NCBI RefSeq assembly: GCF_004343605.1
Contig: NZ_POSF01000006.1
Location: forward strand, 1 to 48,403
Direction: 5' to 3'
DNA from: Dehalobacter sp. 12DCB1
GTDB lineage: Bacteria > Bacillota > Desulfitobacteriia > Desulfitobacteriales > Syntrophobotulaceae
Length of the DNA stretch: 48,403 nt
The stretch's first letter is position 1, and the number at the start of each line of letters is the position of its first letter. The translations under genes were made by a program, and so were the position numbers. Below are positions 34,178-43,851 of this stretch, in pieces. A model generated the notes under the pieces. That model was not told the origin of the DNA. It worked only from the letters and a program-made list of their open reading frames with translations, and did not search any database.

Positions 34178-34492
34178 TTACACACTCCTGCCCCGGAACG
34201 TTTCCCATAGTTTTTGACCATAGGGCTGCAGTATCGCAATGATCAGCGAAAAAACAGCCAGTGGTTTTATAAAATAAACTGATGAAGGATTCCAGATGTT
34301 TTCGGGTATCCCTAGAAAGGTCAGCAGCAGTTCCAAAGATATATAAATTCCGCCCGCAGTCCCGACCAGCTGGGTAATGGCTTTGGCCAAACGGTTAGGC
34401 GCCTCAGGAGACCTCCACATCATGACTTTTACTCTTGTTCTCAATGATACAGCAATCCCGAGTGCCAGCAGAACACTATATAGAATACTCAT
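34178..34492 (-). CDS. Small membrane protein of unknown function
   Basis: A protein of about 104 residues with three hydrophobic segments (near 3-18, 40-60 and 72-88) and a basic C-terminus. I do not recognise the family. The ATG at 34492 has only a weak GAAG site; a GTG two codons earlier is possible. Its stop is one base from the ymxH start, so the two are probably one transcript. Confidence 0.65.
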   Translation of the reverse strand: MSILYSVLLALGIAVSLRTRVKVMMWRSPEAPNRLAKAITQLVGTAGGIYISLELLLTFLGIPENIWNPSSVYFIKPLAVFSLIIAILQPYGQKLWETFRGRSV

Positions 34493-34722
34493 AAACACTT
34501 CAGGGCTTTCATTTGGAATCCCCCCTAAGCATATCTATGAGGGAAAAAACGGCATTATTCTTTCGTAAACGGGTAACGCTTTATTATCTTCCGTTGACGT
34601 GCTGAATACTGCTTTTGCAGTCAGAATCACAAACCTTTGATCTCTTTTCTGATAAGATACGTAAAAAGATAACGCTGGCCGGATTCTATCAGGATCGATG
34701 GACAGATAAAGAAAGGAAGATA

Positions 34723-35934
34723 ATGATGAACAGAGCGAAACAAGGTTGGACAGTTACTTTGGCCGGAACAGGTATTAATTTAGCTCTTGGTGTCCTTTAC
34801 ACCTGGAGCGTCTTTGCAGCTGCTCTGATTGAGCAATTCCACTGGACTAAGACAGCGGCTTCTGTTCCGTATATGGTCGCCTGCGCAGTGTTTGCCTTGA
34901 TGATGGTTCCCGGCGGATATCTTCAAGACCGGTACGGCCCCCGCTGGATTGCTGCCCTTGGCGGAATCATGGCAGGCAGTGGCTTAATCCTGAGCAGCTT
35001 TACGCACTCACTGACCATGCTGATCGTTACTTTCGGTTTAATTGCCGGGATGGGGATCGGGCTCGGATACTCGGCTGCGACACCTGCCGCAGTCAAATGG
35101 TTTCCCCCAGAAAAAAAAGGTCTGATCTCGGGTGTGGTTGTTGCCGGTTTTGGTTTAGCTTCTCTTTATATCGCACCATTAACCAATGCTTTGCTGAGAA
35201 GGTTTGACATAGAGAACACCTTCCGTATTGAAGGGATCCTATTCTTACTAATTATTGTTTTACTTGCCCAGCTGCTGACTGTTCCTTCCACTCTAAGCGG
35301 CCAATCTCGAAGTAGCACAGCTTCCCCTTCAGCTTCTACTGCCCCGACAGGAGGCCTGAACTGGCGGCAAATGCTTATAAGACGGGAATTCTATCTGCTT
35401 TGGGTGATGTATGCGGCAGGCGCCAGCGCCGGGCTGATGATCATCAGCCAGCTTTCTTCAATTGCCAAGACGCAGGCCGGCATTTCCTGGGGGTACGCGA
35501 TGGTCGCTTTACTGGCCGTTTTCAATGCCTCCGGCAGGGTTATTGCCGGTTGGCTTTCCGATAAAATAGGGCGTTCCTGGTCGATGCGTATTTTCTTTTT
35601 GATACAGGCGCTCAACATGCTTGCTTTCAGCACTTACAATACTCCGGTATTAATTGCGTTAGGTGCAGCCATTGCAGGATTAGGCTACGGTTCTTTGCTT
35701 TCACTCTTCCCATCAGCAACCTATGACTATTTTGGTACAAAACATGCCGGAGTAAATTATGGTTTTGTCTTTACTGCCTGGGGTGTCGGCGGCGTCTTTG
35801 GCCCCCTGATGGCAGCTCAAATCGCGGATGCGATGAAAAGCTATTCACTTGCGTTTACCATTTCGTGTATCCTATGTTTGTTAGCAGTCTTTTTGACTTT
35901 CTTTTTGAAAAGGCCGAAAAGACTTGGACAATAA
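34723..35934 (+). CDS. OFA-type major facilitator transporter
   Basis: A transporter of about 403 residues with 12 predicted helices. GYLQDRYGPRWIAALGG is the MFS loop 2-3 motif, repeated as GWLSDKIGRSWSM in the second half. The WTVTLAGTGINLALGVLYTWSVF start is typical of the oxalate/formate antiporter (OFA) family, whose members carry small carboxylates. Substrate here unknown. It starts at one of two ATGs (34723 or 34726) after AAGGAAG; the 36 extra upstream residues are not membrane-like. It is the only plus-strand gene among the conserved minus-strand genes, so it was probably inserted. Confidence 0.88.
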   Translation: MMNRAKQGWTVTLAGTGINLALGVLYTWSVFAAALIEQFHWTKTAASVPYMVACAVFALMMVPGGYLQDRYGPRWIAALGGIMAGSGLILSSFTHSLTMLIVTFGLIAGMGIGLGYSAATPAAVKWFPPEKKGLISGVVVAGFGLASLYIAPLTNALLRRFDIENTFRIEGILFLLIIVLLAQLLTVPSTLSGQSRSSTASPSASTAPTGGLNWRQMLIRREFYLLWVMYAAGASAGLMIISQLSSIAKTQAGISWGYAMVALLAVFNASGRVIAGWLSDKIGRSWSMRIFFLIQALNMLAFSTYNTPVLIALGAAIAGLGYGSLLSLFPSATYDYFGTKHAGVNYGFVFTAWGVGGVFGPLMAAQIADAMKSYSLAFTISCILCLLAVFLTFFLKRPKRLGQ

Positions 35935-35957
35935 AATGAATCAGCTTAACTGACTTT

Positions 35958-36422
35958 CTATAAGCCAGTCGAGCCGAATCCGCCTTCCCCCCTGAGCGTG
36001 TCACCCAGATCTTCAACCTCTGTAAAAATGGCCCGGCAGACGGGCATAAACGCAATCTGGGCAATGCGGTCACCATTGCTGACGACAACGTCTTCTTTTC
36101 CAAGATTAATCATCAGCACTTTGATTTCACCCCGGAAGTCGGAATCAATGACACCGACTCCGTTGCTTAAAGCAAGACCTTTTTTATCTGCCAGGCCGCT
36201 GCGGGCGAACACAAAAGCTGCCACCTGCGGGCCTGGCAGTTCTATGGCTATTCCGGTAGGAACACGGACCCTTTCCCCTGGCCTCACAACCATGTCCTGG
36301 TCCAGAGAAGCAAATAGGTCTGCGCCTGCGGCTCCTGCCGTTGCATAAAAAGGTACATTGGATCTGTCCGCATCTCCGTCCGAAATCTTCTTTATCTTGA
36401 CTCGAATCCTCTCTTCCAGCAT
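35958..36422 (-). CDS. dut: dUTP diphosphatase
   Basis: A trimeric dUTPase of about 154 residues that converts dUTP to dUMP and keeps uracil out of DNA. The conserved motifs are all visible: AGAAGADLFA (1), ARSGLADKKGL (2), GVIDSDFRGEI (3), GDRIAQIAF (4) and the Gly-rich RGEGGFGSTG (5). The start is either ATG 36422 or an ATG seven codons earlier; GGAGG lies between them. It lies between the M16 peptidase and the transporter. Confidence 0.95.
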   Translation of the reverse strand: MLEERIRVKIKKISDGDADRSNVPFYATAGAAGADLFASLDQDMVVRPGERVRVPTGIAIELPGPQVAAFVFARSGLADKKGLALSNGVGVIDSDFRGEIKVLMINLGKEDVVVSNGDRIAQIAFMPVCRAIFTEVEDLGDTLRGEGGFGSTGL

Positions 36423-36464
36423 CGTTCTCTTCTTCCTCCGCATTTTTTCTTTGCCTTTATGGCA

Positions 36465-37733
36465 TCATGTTTCTGCAAAAGCTTCCTCAATAATCCTGTC
36501 AAAATCTGTATTATAATCCTTTTGTCCCAGCGTAAGGATGCTGATTTTTTCTTTCTGCCAGAGACGCTCCATCACTCTCTTGACATCGGCCGTGGTGACC
36601 TTTTCCAGTTTTTCAACTGCCTCTTCCGGTGTTTTTACTTCGCCAAAAGACAGCTCTGTTTTGCCGAGCCTGCTCATCCTGCTGCTAACAGATTCTAGTC
36701 CCAGATAAAGGTTGCCCTTGATCTGGGCTTTCGTTTTCATGAGTTCCTCTTCAGTTAATCCTTCTCTTTTTAATTTATTCAATTCATCGAGGATACATTT
36801 GATGACTTCATCCGTATTTCCAGGGCTCGTGCCTGCATACACCGCAAACAGACCGGTGTCGACATAGGTGGAGTGATAGGAATAGACAGAATACGCCAGA
36901 CCTCTCTGTTCCCTGATTTCCTGAAAAAGGCGCGAACTAAGCCCTCCACCTAAAATGCTGTTGATCACATGCATCACATAGATATCCTCATGATCCTGTC
37001 CAAGCCCCGGCACCCCGACAATCAGGTGCATCTGCTCGGTATCTTTGCCAACCGCTTTTCTACAGGTCGTCCCCTGAGGGTTTTCCTTGATGGAATCTGT
37101 TCTTTGTCTCTGAAAATCACCGAACATGGCTAGCTGGCGGATGATATCCTCATGCTTGATTTTTCCGGCTACCGCAATGACGACCTGATCAGGTGTATAG
37201 TGCGTCTCTAGATAATGCCTGACCTTCTCACTGCTTAAATCATGAATGGTTTCTTCCATACCAAGGATCGGTTTGCCCAGCGGGTCTTTATGCCAGACAT
37301 ATTGGGAAAAGAGATCATGGATCAGCTCATCCGGAGAATCCTGATACATTTTGATTTCTTCAATGACAACATTTTTTTCTTTATCTATCTCCTTCGGATC
37401 AAAGAGAGAGTTAAAAAACATATCACTTAAGACATCAACCGCGAGAGAAATGTCCTCATCCAGCACTTTGGCGTAATAACAGGTAAGTTCCTTCGTTGTA
37501 AACGCATTGATCTGACCACCGACAGCTTCCAGAGACTCGGCTAGCTGACGGGCACTTCGTTTTTCGGTTCCTTTGAAAAACATATGTTCAATAAAATGTG
37601 AGATCCCTTCATACCCTGCCGTTTCGTTGCGGGACCCTGTTCCGACCCAAATCCCGATTGCCACGGAACGGACAAAATCTATCTCTTCGGTAATGATACG
37701 GACTCCGTTAGGCAATACGTGTTTTCGATGCAA
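36465..37733 (-). CDS. mlpA: M16-family zinc peptidase (YmxG/MlpA)
   Basis: A 422-residue processing-peptidase-like protein. The inverted zinc motif HFIEH (46-50) with a downstream Glu in VVIEEIKMY is present, and the second M16 domain follows. Its place near pnp and ymxH is that of Bacillus mlpA (ymxG). It begins with TTG after GGGGGAAG. Function in Bacillus is linked to regulation of extracellular protease expression; unknown here. Confidence 0.92.
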   Translation of the reverse strand: MHRKHVLPNGVRIITEEIDFVRSVAIGIWVGTGSRNETAGYEGISHFIEHMFFKGTEKRSARQLAESLEAVGGQINAFTTKELTCYYAKVLDEDISLAVDVLSDMFFNSLFDPKEIDKEKNVVIEEIKMYQDSPDELIHDLFSQYVWHKDPLGKPILGMEETIHDLSSEKVRHYLETHYTPDQVVIAVAGKIKHEDIIRQLAMFGDFQRQRTDSIKENPQGTTCRKAVGKDTEQMHLIVGVPGLGQDHEDIYVMHVINSILGGGLSSRLFQEIREQRGLAYSVYSYHSTYVDTGLFAVYAGTSPGNTDEVIKCILDELNKLKREGLTEEELMKTKAQIKGNLYLGLESVSSRMSRLGKTELSFGEVKTPEEAVEKLEKVTTADVKRVMERLWQKEKISILTLGQKDYNTDFDRIIEEAFAET

Positions 37734-37774
37734 TGTTCTTCCCCCTTAAGCACATAGATAACGCTCTATTTAGT

Positions 37775-38974
37775 TTATCCTTTCTTAGCAAAGAAATCCA
37801 GTAAATCGTCCACAAAGATTCGGACTCTTCCGGGAAGATTGTCCGGGTTTTTCCCATCATGCTGTGCCAGGAGTGGTACTTCTTTAAGAAGCTTGTCCCC
37901 TGCATAAATTTGGTAATGACCTAGAATGTCTCCTTCTTTAATTGGATAGTCAATCTCCGTCCTTAAGTTTATCTGCATCTTAAGACTTTTAATCGTGTCT
38001 TTTTCAAGACAGAGCCGGATATCTTTGCTTAGAACCAGCGGAAGTTGCGTATTTGAAATCGCAAAGTTGCCTGCAACGTCCCCTTTTTTCCCTATTTCAA
38101 TGATTCCGGTATAATCAAAGCCCCATTGCAGAAGTCTTTGGGCATCTCCGAAACGATCCGGTGCATTCAGTACAACGCAGATCAGTCTCCGCCCGTCTTT
38201 ACTGGCTGACGCGACCAGGCATTTCCCTGCTGCATTGGTCGTTCCCGTTTTTACACCATCCGCCAAAGGATAATTCCACAGAAGTTTATTGGTGTTTTTG
38301 GCATTTTGAGACTTACGGGGCTCCTCAAAGTTAATGACTGAATATTTTTGGCTTACGATTTCGGCAAATTGAGAGGTATTCATCGCATATCTGGTGATAA
38401 GAGCCAGGTCATATGCCGTGGAATAATGATTTGGATCGGGCAGACCGTTTGGATTGATAAAATTTGTGTTATAAGCACCCAGCGAGACTGCTTTCTGATT
38501 CATTAGCCGGATAAACTCATCCTGACTTCCGGCGGTCTTTTCAGCAAGCGCGACACACGCATCATTACCGGAGCTTAAGAGCGCTCCTTCCAGTAATTCT
38601 CCAATCTTAATCTTGTCTCCCTTGTCCAGATAAATAGAGGATTCCCCAACATTGCCAGCTTTCTCACTGACCGTGGCTATCTCCTCCTGATCTGTCAATT
38701 CCAGAGCCAGGATTGCGGTCATAATCTTGGTAGTGCTAGCGGGCGGCCGCTGGGCATTTCCGTCTCTGTCATATAGCAGCTCTCCTGTTTCCGCGTCAAG
38801 CAGCACTGCCGAATGCGCTGTTACATATGGAAGCGTCCATTTTCCGCTTGATAAACTGGACGTCTCGATCGTCATTTCTCCGGACAACCTGGTATTTTGG
38901 GCATATAGAGGACTGCCTGCTGTCAGCATCATGGTCAGCAAACTCAGAATGATGCCCAAGAATCTTTTTTTCAA
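37775..38974 (-). CDS. dacF: D-alanyl-D-alanine carboxypeptidase (DacF-like)
   Basis: A secreted serine peptidase of 399 residues that trims peptidoglycan stem peptides. A signal peptide (1-26) ends near LYAQN; the catalytic motifs are STTK, SGN in LLSSGNDACVALAEK and KTGTTNAAGKC. A C-terminal PBP5-like beta domain follows. The start is probably TTG at 38974 after AAGGGGTGG; a GTG three codons earlier sits on that site. DacF-type enzymes shape spore cortex or wall in Firmicutes; which one applies here is not certain. Confidence 0.92.
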   Translation of the reverse strand: MKKRFLGIILSLLTMMLTAGSPLYAQNTRLSGEMTIETSSLSSGKWTLPYVTAHSAVLLDAETGELLYDRDGNAQRPPASTTKIMTAILALELTDQEEIATVSEKAGNVGESSIYLDKGDKIKIGELLEGALLSSGNDACVALAEKTAGSQDEFIRLMNQKAVSLGAYNTNFINPNGLPDPNHYSTAYDLALITRYAMNTSQFAEIVSQKYSVINFEEPRKSQNAKNTNKLLWNYPLADGVKTGTTNAAGKCLVASASKDGRRLICVVLNAPDRFGDAQRLLQWGFDYTGIIEIGKKGDVAGNFAISNTQLPLVLSKDIRLCLEKDTIKSLKMQINLRTEIDYPIKEGDILGHYQIYAGDKLLKEVPLLAQHDGKNPDNLPGRVRIFVDDLLDFFAKKG

Positions 38975-38996
38975 TTGTACCACCCCTTCATTTTGC

Positions 38997-39752
38997 TCAA
39001 GGAGTAGTATTTCCTGTTAATCCAGTTGTTATTAATTTTTCTATCGTTACGAAACTAAAACCTTCATTTTTTAAACCGGCTAAGATATCGGGCAACGCCT
39101 TGACGGTATTCTCCTTTGGATGCATCAGGACAATAGCACCTTTTTTCTCCGGTTTTACGCCATATCGTATTTTAGGATCCAAAATTCTCTGGGCTATCAG
39201 TTCCGGCGTGCTCTCCAGCTTCCAGTCAATCGTGTCCAGCGTCCAGAGGATGGTCGTATAACCCAGCTCATCTGCTGCCTGAAGTCCGTTTTTCCCTTTT
39301 TCCCCATATGGAGGAGCATAGTATATTGTTTTGCACCCGGTCGCTTCTTTAATTATATTTTCCGTCTTGCTTAACTCTTCTTTATTTTGAACCACAGTCA
39401 GATTGTCTGGATGCGGATGGGAATAGCTGTGATTGCCAAGCAAATGTCCTTTTGCTGCAATCTGCTGAATAAGTTCGGGATGCTTGGCTGCCCATTTACC
39501 CGTCACAAAAAACGTTGCCTTGGCCTGATAGCGGTTGAGAATATCCAGTATTTCCGGGATATACTCTTCTCCCCAGTCGACATTAATGGTAAGCGCAATC
39601 ATCTTTTGGTCCGTCTGGACCTGATCAACCAGAACGGGCAAATTAGGGTTGTCGACTCCGACGACTCGGGTTTGCATCAGGGTTAGACCGATAAAAACAA
39701 CGAACAGGGTAATTGCTTTGAATTTAATCTTCGTCAGAGGAAAAAATGACAT
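38997..39752 (-). CDS. ylxY: YlxY-type polysaccharide deacetylase-like protein
   Basis: A 251-residue secreted or membrane-anchored protein with a signal helix (about 9-26) and a NodB fold. The metal-binding HSYSH is present, but the first motif reads NVDWGEE in place of TFDDGP, so the catalytic base Asp is lost. The same position next to pnp and mlpA identifies it as ylxY. It may bind without deacetylating. The ATG at 39752 follows GGGGAGGGG. Confidence 0.85.
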   Translation of the reverse strand: MSFFPLTKIKFKAITLFVVFIGLTLMQTRVVGVDNPNLPVLVDQVQTDQKMIALTINVDWGEEYIPEILDILNRYQAKATFFVTGKWAAKHPELIQQIAAKGHLLGNHSYSHPHPDNLTVVQNKEELSKTENIIKEATGCKTIYYAPPYGEKGKNGLQAADELGYTTILWTLDTIDWKLESTPELIAQRILDPKIRYGVKPEKKGAIVLMHPKENTVKALPDILAGLKNEGFSFVTIEKLITTGLTGNTTP

Positions 39753-39839
39753 ATGCATCCCCTCCCCTACATTAATATGACGATGAGAAGTAATACAGAC
39801 GTCATTTTATATTGACTATTCAATACTTATTTAAGGCGG

Positions 39840-39943
39840 GTCTCCATAATACATAACCGCTTTCGGCTATTGTGCCATCCATGGCACAAAAAGCCGCGCT
39901 CCGCATCATGCTCCGCTTGACGCTGGCTATGCATTATGGAGAC
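39840..39943. repeat. Structured intergenic repeat, copy B
   Basis: A 104-base element bounded by 15-base complementary arms (left GTCTCCATAATACAT, one mismatch). The 64-base core 39855-39918 matches copy A at 12139-12202 with about six differences. The inner hairpin TTGTGCCA/TGGCACAA is perfect here, with a CGGCT/AGCCG stem outside it. The outer arms share no sequence with those of copy A. Confidence 0.7.
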
Positions 39944-40071
39944 ACTAATTTCAAGTACCATAACGTATTAGAGTAGGCCCAGAGGTTTTGGCGTGTTAGC
40001 GAGGATTCCTGTTTGTAGCTGCGGAAACGTGTGAGCGGAGTATCTGTGCAATGCTACACTGCCCAAGAATA

Positions 40072-40106
40072 GAAAAAAGACGCCTCAATTATATATGAGA
40101 CGCCTT
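40072..40106 (-). terminator. Intrinsic terminator after pnp
   Basis: On the minus strand AAGGCGTCTCA pairs with TGAGGCGTCTT (two G-T pairs), followed by TTTTTTC. It lies about 47 bases after the pnp stop. Confidence 0.85.
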
Positions 40107-40152
40107 CTGTGAGCTGAGTTTAGTTAGCTCCATTAAAGCTCGCAAAAATTTT

Positions 40153-42291
40153 TTATTCTTTCCGGCCCTGGCTCTGTCCGAGAGCGTCTTTACGGGACAG
40201 GTTCAATCTGCCCTGCTTATCGATGCCGGTAGCCTTGACGATGATCTCGTCGCCAAGTTTGACGATATCTTCTACTTTGTTCACACGGTTCACATCGAGC
40301 TGGGAGATATGCACGAGACCGTCCTTACCCGGAAGTCCAAGCACCCCGGGAATCACTTCGACGAAGGCACCAAAATCCATGATCCGGACAACTTTACCCT
40401 TGTAAATTTTCCCAACCTCAATATCCTGCGTCAAAGCGCGGATGATTTCAGCTGCCTTGTCTCCGGCTTCACCATCCACTGCAGCGATAAATACCTGACC
40501 GTCGTCTTCAATATCGATTTTAACTTTGGTCTCTTCGACGATCTTCTTAATGATCTTGCCGCCTGGTCCGATGACATCCCTGATTTTGTCAGGGTGAATC
40601 GAGAACGTAATAATCCTCGGTGCATAGGGTGAAAGATTCGGTCTGGGCTGCGGCAAAACCTGCAGCATTTTGTCCAGGATGAACATCCTGCCGGCCTTGG
40701 CCTGAGCCAGAGCCTGTGTGAGGATCTCACGGTTGACGCCTTTGATCTTGATATCCATCTGCAGTGCTGTAATGCCCTCGGCAGTACCGGCTACTTTAAA
40801 GTCCATATCACCATCGTGGTCTTCTAAACCCTGAATATCGGTAAGAATCGCAAAATGGTCTTCTTCTTTAATCAATCCCATTGCAATCCCAGCTACCGGG
40901 GCCTTAATCGGAACCCCTGCATCCATTAGAGCGAGTGTGCTGCCGCAGACGGAAGCCATGGAGCTCGACCCGTTGGACTCCAATACTTCGGAAACCAGAC
41001 GCAGCGTATACGGGAATTCACTTTCCGGAGGAATCATCGGCAGCAAGGCGCGTTCTGCCAAAGCGCCGTGACCAATCTCACGTCTGCCCGGTCCCCTGTT
41101 TGGACGGACTTCGCCGACACTAAAGGCCGGAAAATTATAATGGTGCATATAACGTTTAGAGTCTTCCAATCCCAAACCGTCAATAATCTGCTCATCACCG
41201 GCAGCTCCTAATGTCGCAACCGTGAGTACCTGTGTCTGTCCGCGCGTAAACAGACCGGTACCGTGTGTTCTCGGCAGACGTCCGACTTCAATCGTGATTG
41301 GTCTGATCTCATCCAGAGCACGGCCATCAGGCCTGATATGTTCGTGGGTAATCAGCTTACGGACAATTTTATGGGTCAGGTCATCCAATATTTTCGTAAC
41401 TAATTTTAAATCCTCAGGAAATTCCTCGGCAAAAACTTCGAGCGCGTCTGCTTTGACCTTTTCAACAGCTTCCTGGCGGGCCAGTTTTTCTTCAATACGG
41501 ATAGCCTGATCGAGCTTGTCATAACCCCAGGCCAGGACCTTGTCAGATATTTCCGCAGGGATCTCGACCGGAGTGACTTCTCTTTTGGCTTTGGCAAGTC
41601 CCACTTCCAGGGCTGCCCCCCTGTATCTCTCAATAAACTCTGCTATCTTTTTAATTTCTTCGTGCGCAAACATGATCGCTTCAAGCATCTGATCCTCAGG
41701 GACTTCCTTGGCGCCAGCCTCGACCATCATAATCGCATCTTTGGTTCCAGCAACAGTCAGATGCATTTTACTGATTTCCGCCTGAGCTACCGTTGGGTTA
41801 ACGACAAACTCTCCGTCGACAAGTCCGACAACCACGGCGGCAATAGGACCCAGAAAAGGAATATCGGAAATCGTGAGCGCAGCCGAAACTGCGTTGATAG
41901 CCGTTACGTCCGGTGCACAGTCCTGATCGACGGACATGACCATCGCACTGATCTGTACATCGTTACGATAACCGTCCGGGAAAAGCGGACGGACCGGTCT
42001 GTCTATCAGTCTTGACGACAATATGGACCTCTCACTAGGTCTGCCTTCTCTTTTGATGAATCCACCGGGAATCTTTCCTACGGCATAAAAACGTTCTTCC
42101 AAATCAACAGTCAAAGGGAAAAAGTCGATCCCTTCCCGTGGTTTAGAACTGGTCGTTGCAAATGCAGATATGACTGTGTCTCCATATCTGGCATAAATTG
42201 CCCCTCCGGCTTGACGACCTATGATACCGGTTTCAAACGACAGGTTTCTGCCTCCAACCTGTAGCGAGCGTTCCAAGACTTCTTGAGTCAC
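40153..42291 (-). CDS. pnp: Polyribonucleotide nucleotidyltransferase
   Basis: A 712-residue phosphorolytic 3'-5' exoribonuclease. Two RNase PH domains (about 1-225 and 310-540) flank a helical domain; KH (about 553-610, [16 protein letters not shown]) and S1 (about 620-690) domains follow. The start is taken as GTG at 42291, 8 bases after GGAGG, giving MTQEVLERS; the ATG 12 codons earlier has no site. It follows rpsO as in most bacteria. Confidence 0.97.
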   Translation of the reverse strand: MTQEVLERSLQVGGRNLSFETGIIGRQAGGAIYARYGDTVISAFATTSSKPREGIDFFPLTVDLEERFYAVGKIPGGFIKREGRPSERSILSSRLIDRPVRPLFPDGYRNDVQISAMVMSVDQDCAPDVTAINAVSAALTISDIPFLGPIAAVVVGLVDGEFVVNPTVAQAEISKMHLTVAGTKDAIMMVEAGAKEVPEDQMLEAIMFAHEEIKKIAEFIERYRGAALEVGLAKAKREVTPVEIPAEISDKVLAWGYDKLDQAIRIEEKLARQEAVEKVKADALEVFAEEFPEDLKLVTKILDDLTHKIVRKLITHEHIRPDGRALDEIRPITIEVGRLPRTHGTGLFTRGQTQVLTVATLGAAGDEQIIDGLGLEDSKRYMHHYNFPAFSVGEVRPNRGPGRREIGHGALAERALLPMIPPESEFPYTLRLVSEVLESNGSSSMASVCGSTLALMDAGVPIKAPVAGIAMGLIKEEDHFAILTDIQGLEDHDGDMDFKVAGTAEGITALQMDIKIKGVNREILTQALAQAKAGRMFILDKMLQVLPQPRPNLSPYAPRIITFSIHPDKIRDVIGPGGKIIKKIVEETKVKIDIEDDGQVFIAAVDGEAGDKAAEIIRALTQDIEVGKIYKGKVVRIMDFGAFVEVIPGVLGLPGKDGLVHISQLDVNRVNKVEDIVKLGDEIIVKATGIDKQGRLNLSRKDALGQSQGRKE

Positions 42292-42443
42292 TTTGGAAAC
42301 CTCCTTAAATACGCTTCTTTTATTCACAATTTTTTATTATCCGGAGTGTGTTCGACATATTATTTATTATTTCCTGCACCCGAACAAAAAAAACAATCCG
42401 GACAATTTTTCTTAAGATAAATACCCTAATACATAAATACAAA

Positions 42444-42460
42444 GAGCGCTGAACACGCTC
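42444..42460 (-). terminator. Weak hairpin between rpsO and pnp
   Basis: GAGCG/CGCTC stem with a seven-base loop followed on the minus strand by TTTGTATTT. Possibly a weak terminator or RNA-processing site. Confidence 0.4.
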
Positions 42461-42510
42461 CTGTAAATATCGACATATAAATTGAATGACCAAAATATTT
42501 TCGATGGTTT

Positions 42511-42777
42511 TTAGTGACGTAAGCCAAGTTCTGTTACTACTGTGCGGTAACGATTAAAATCGGATTTCTTGAGGTAGTTCAGCATTGCACGGCGTTGTCC
42601 AATCAATTTAAAAAGACCCCGGCGGGAATGATGATCTTTCTTATGGGTCTTGAAATGTTCTGTCAGCTCATTGATTCTCGTAGTGAGAAGAGCGATCTGA
42701 ACCTCGGGTGAACCTGTGTCTCCTTCATGCTGCTGAAACTTCGCAATGATATCCTTCTTTTTCTCCGGTGTAAGCAT
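42511..42777 (-). CDS. rpsO: Ribosomal protein S15
   Basis: An 88-residue small-subunit protein that binds the 16S rRNA central domain. [17 protein letters not shown] and [16 protein letters not shown] are the family signatures. ATG after GGAGG. The upstream stretch between ribF and rpsO may hold the usual S15 autoregulatory leader, but I did not resolve its fold. Confidence 0.98.
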   Translation of the reverse strand: MLTPEKKKDIIAKFQQHEGDTGSPEVQIALLTTRINELTEHFKTHKKDHHSRRGLFKLIGQRRAMLNYLKKSDFNRYRTVVTELGLRH

Positions 42778-42872
42778 TGGTTCTGCACCTCCATATTTTT
42801 TAAGCGCCTGCTGCCAAGTAAGACGGTGGAGATTCGTCGAACCCAGTCAGCGGTTATCCTTGTCATTTTAAC

Positions 42873-43817
42873 TTATTCCATAAATTTTGTAAAGTTTTGT
42901 TTTTGCAGCTTTTGTTTTGCGGCTTTCATGTCTTTACCGAGTTGCTCCGTGATTTCCTTGACTCCATTAAATTTCTTCTCGGAACGCAATCTGGCCTGAA
43001 TATCTATGAATAAGTCCTTCTGATATAAATCTCCGTGAAAATCAAAAAAATGAATCTCCGTGGTCTTCTCTAGGCCGGTTTTAAAGGTCGGTACAATCCC
43101 GATGTTCATCATCCCGCCGTAGATCCTGCCGTCAATTTTTGCAGTAACGACATACACACCATTTTTGGGGATTAGCAAGTCCTCATACGTCTCTATGTTG
43201 GCTGTCGGAAATCCAATATCCCTACCCCGCCCGTCACCGTGAACCACCGTTCCGATAATCGTAGGTGCGCGTCCCATCATCAACTTGGCTAGATCGATAT
43301 CCCCGTTCAGAAGTGCACGTCTGATTTCGGTCGAAGAGATCACTCTGTCGTCAAGCATCTGGGCTTGGACAACACTTACCCCAAAATTGTAAGTTTCACC
43401 AAACTTTTCGAGGTCGCTAGGTTTTCCTTTGCCATGACAGCCAAAGGAGTAGTTGAAGCCAACAATAACATGAACGGCCCTGATCTTCAGCAGAATATTT
43501 TCAACGAATTCCTGCGGCGTTGTCTCGGCAAATCCCGGAGAGAAAGGCAATAAGAGCACTCTGTCTACGCCAAATTTTTCAAATAGCATGATTTTCTCAT
43601 CCTTGCCGGTAATCAATTCCAGTTTTCTATCTGGATGAAGTACTTTCAGCGGATGGGGATCAAAAAGCAAAACTGAAAACAATGTCTTCAGTGAACGTGC
43701 TTTCTCTAAGCCGTGCTTCAACAGCTCCTGATGTCCTAGGTGTATACCGTCAAAATTCCCCAGAGCAAGCACAGTCGGCTCAAATTTGTATCCCGGAATC
43801 AGAGTGCAAACTTCCAA
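42873..43817 (-). CDS. ribF: Bifunctional riboflavin kinase / FAD synthetase
   Basis: A 314-residue enzyme that makes FMN and FAD. The N-terminal adenylyltransferase has LALGNFDGIHLGHQ and VISSTEIRRAL; the C-terminal kinase has GRGRDIGFPTANIE. It starts at TTG after AAAGG. It lies between truB and rpsO, the normal order. Confidence 0.96.
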   Translation of the reverse strand: MEVCTLIPGYKFEPTVLALGNFDGIHLGHQELLKHGLEKARSLKTLFSVLLFDPHPLKVLHPDRKLELITGKDEKIMLFEKFGVDRVLLLPFSPGFAETTPQEFVENILLKIRAVHVIVGFNYSFGCHGKGKPSDLEKFGETYNFGVSVVQAQMLDDRVISSTEIRRALLNGDIDLAKLMMGRAPTIIGTVVHGDGRGRDIGFPTANIETYEDLLIPKNGVYVVTAKIDGRIYGGMMNIGIVPTFKTGLEKTTEIHFFDFHGDLYQKDLFIDIQARLRSEKKFNGVKEITEQLGKDMKAAKQKLQKQNFTKFME

Positions 43818-43851
43818 AAACCTTTACCCCCTAGTACCTTGTTGACCTTTG

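Larger units (their letters stand above)
39753..40152. other. 400-base intergenic region between ylxY and pnp
   Basis: It contains the structured repeat (39840-39943), a GC-mixed block of unknown origin (about 39970-40060) and the pnp terminator. No gene is supported. Confidence 0.6.
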
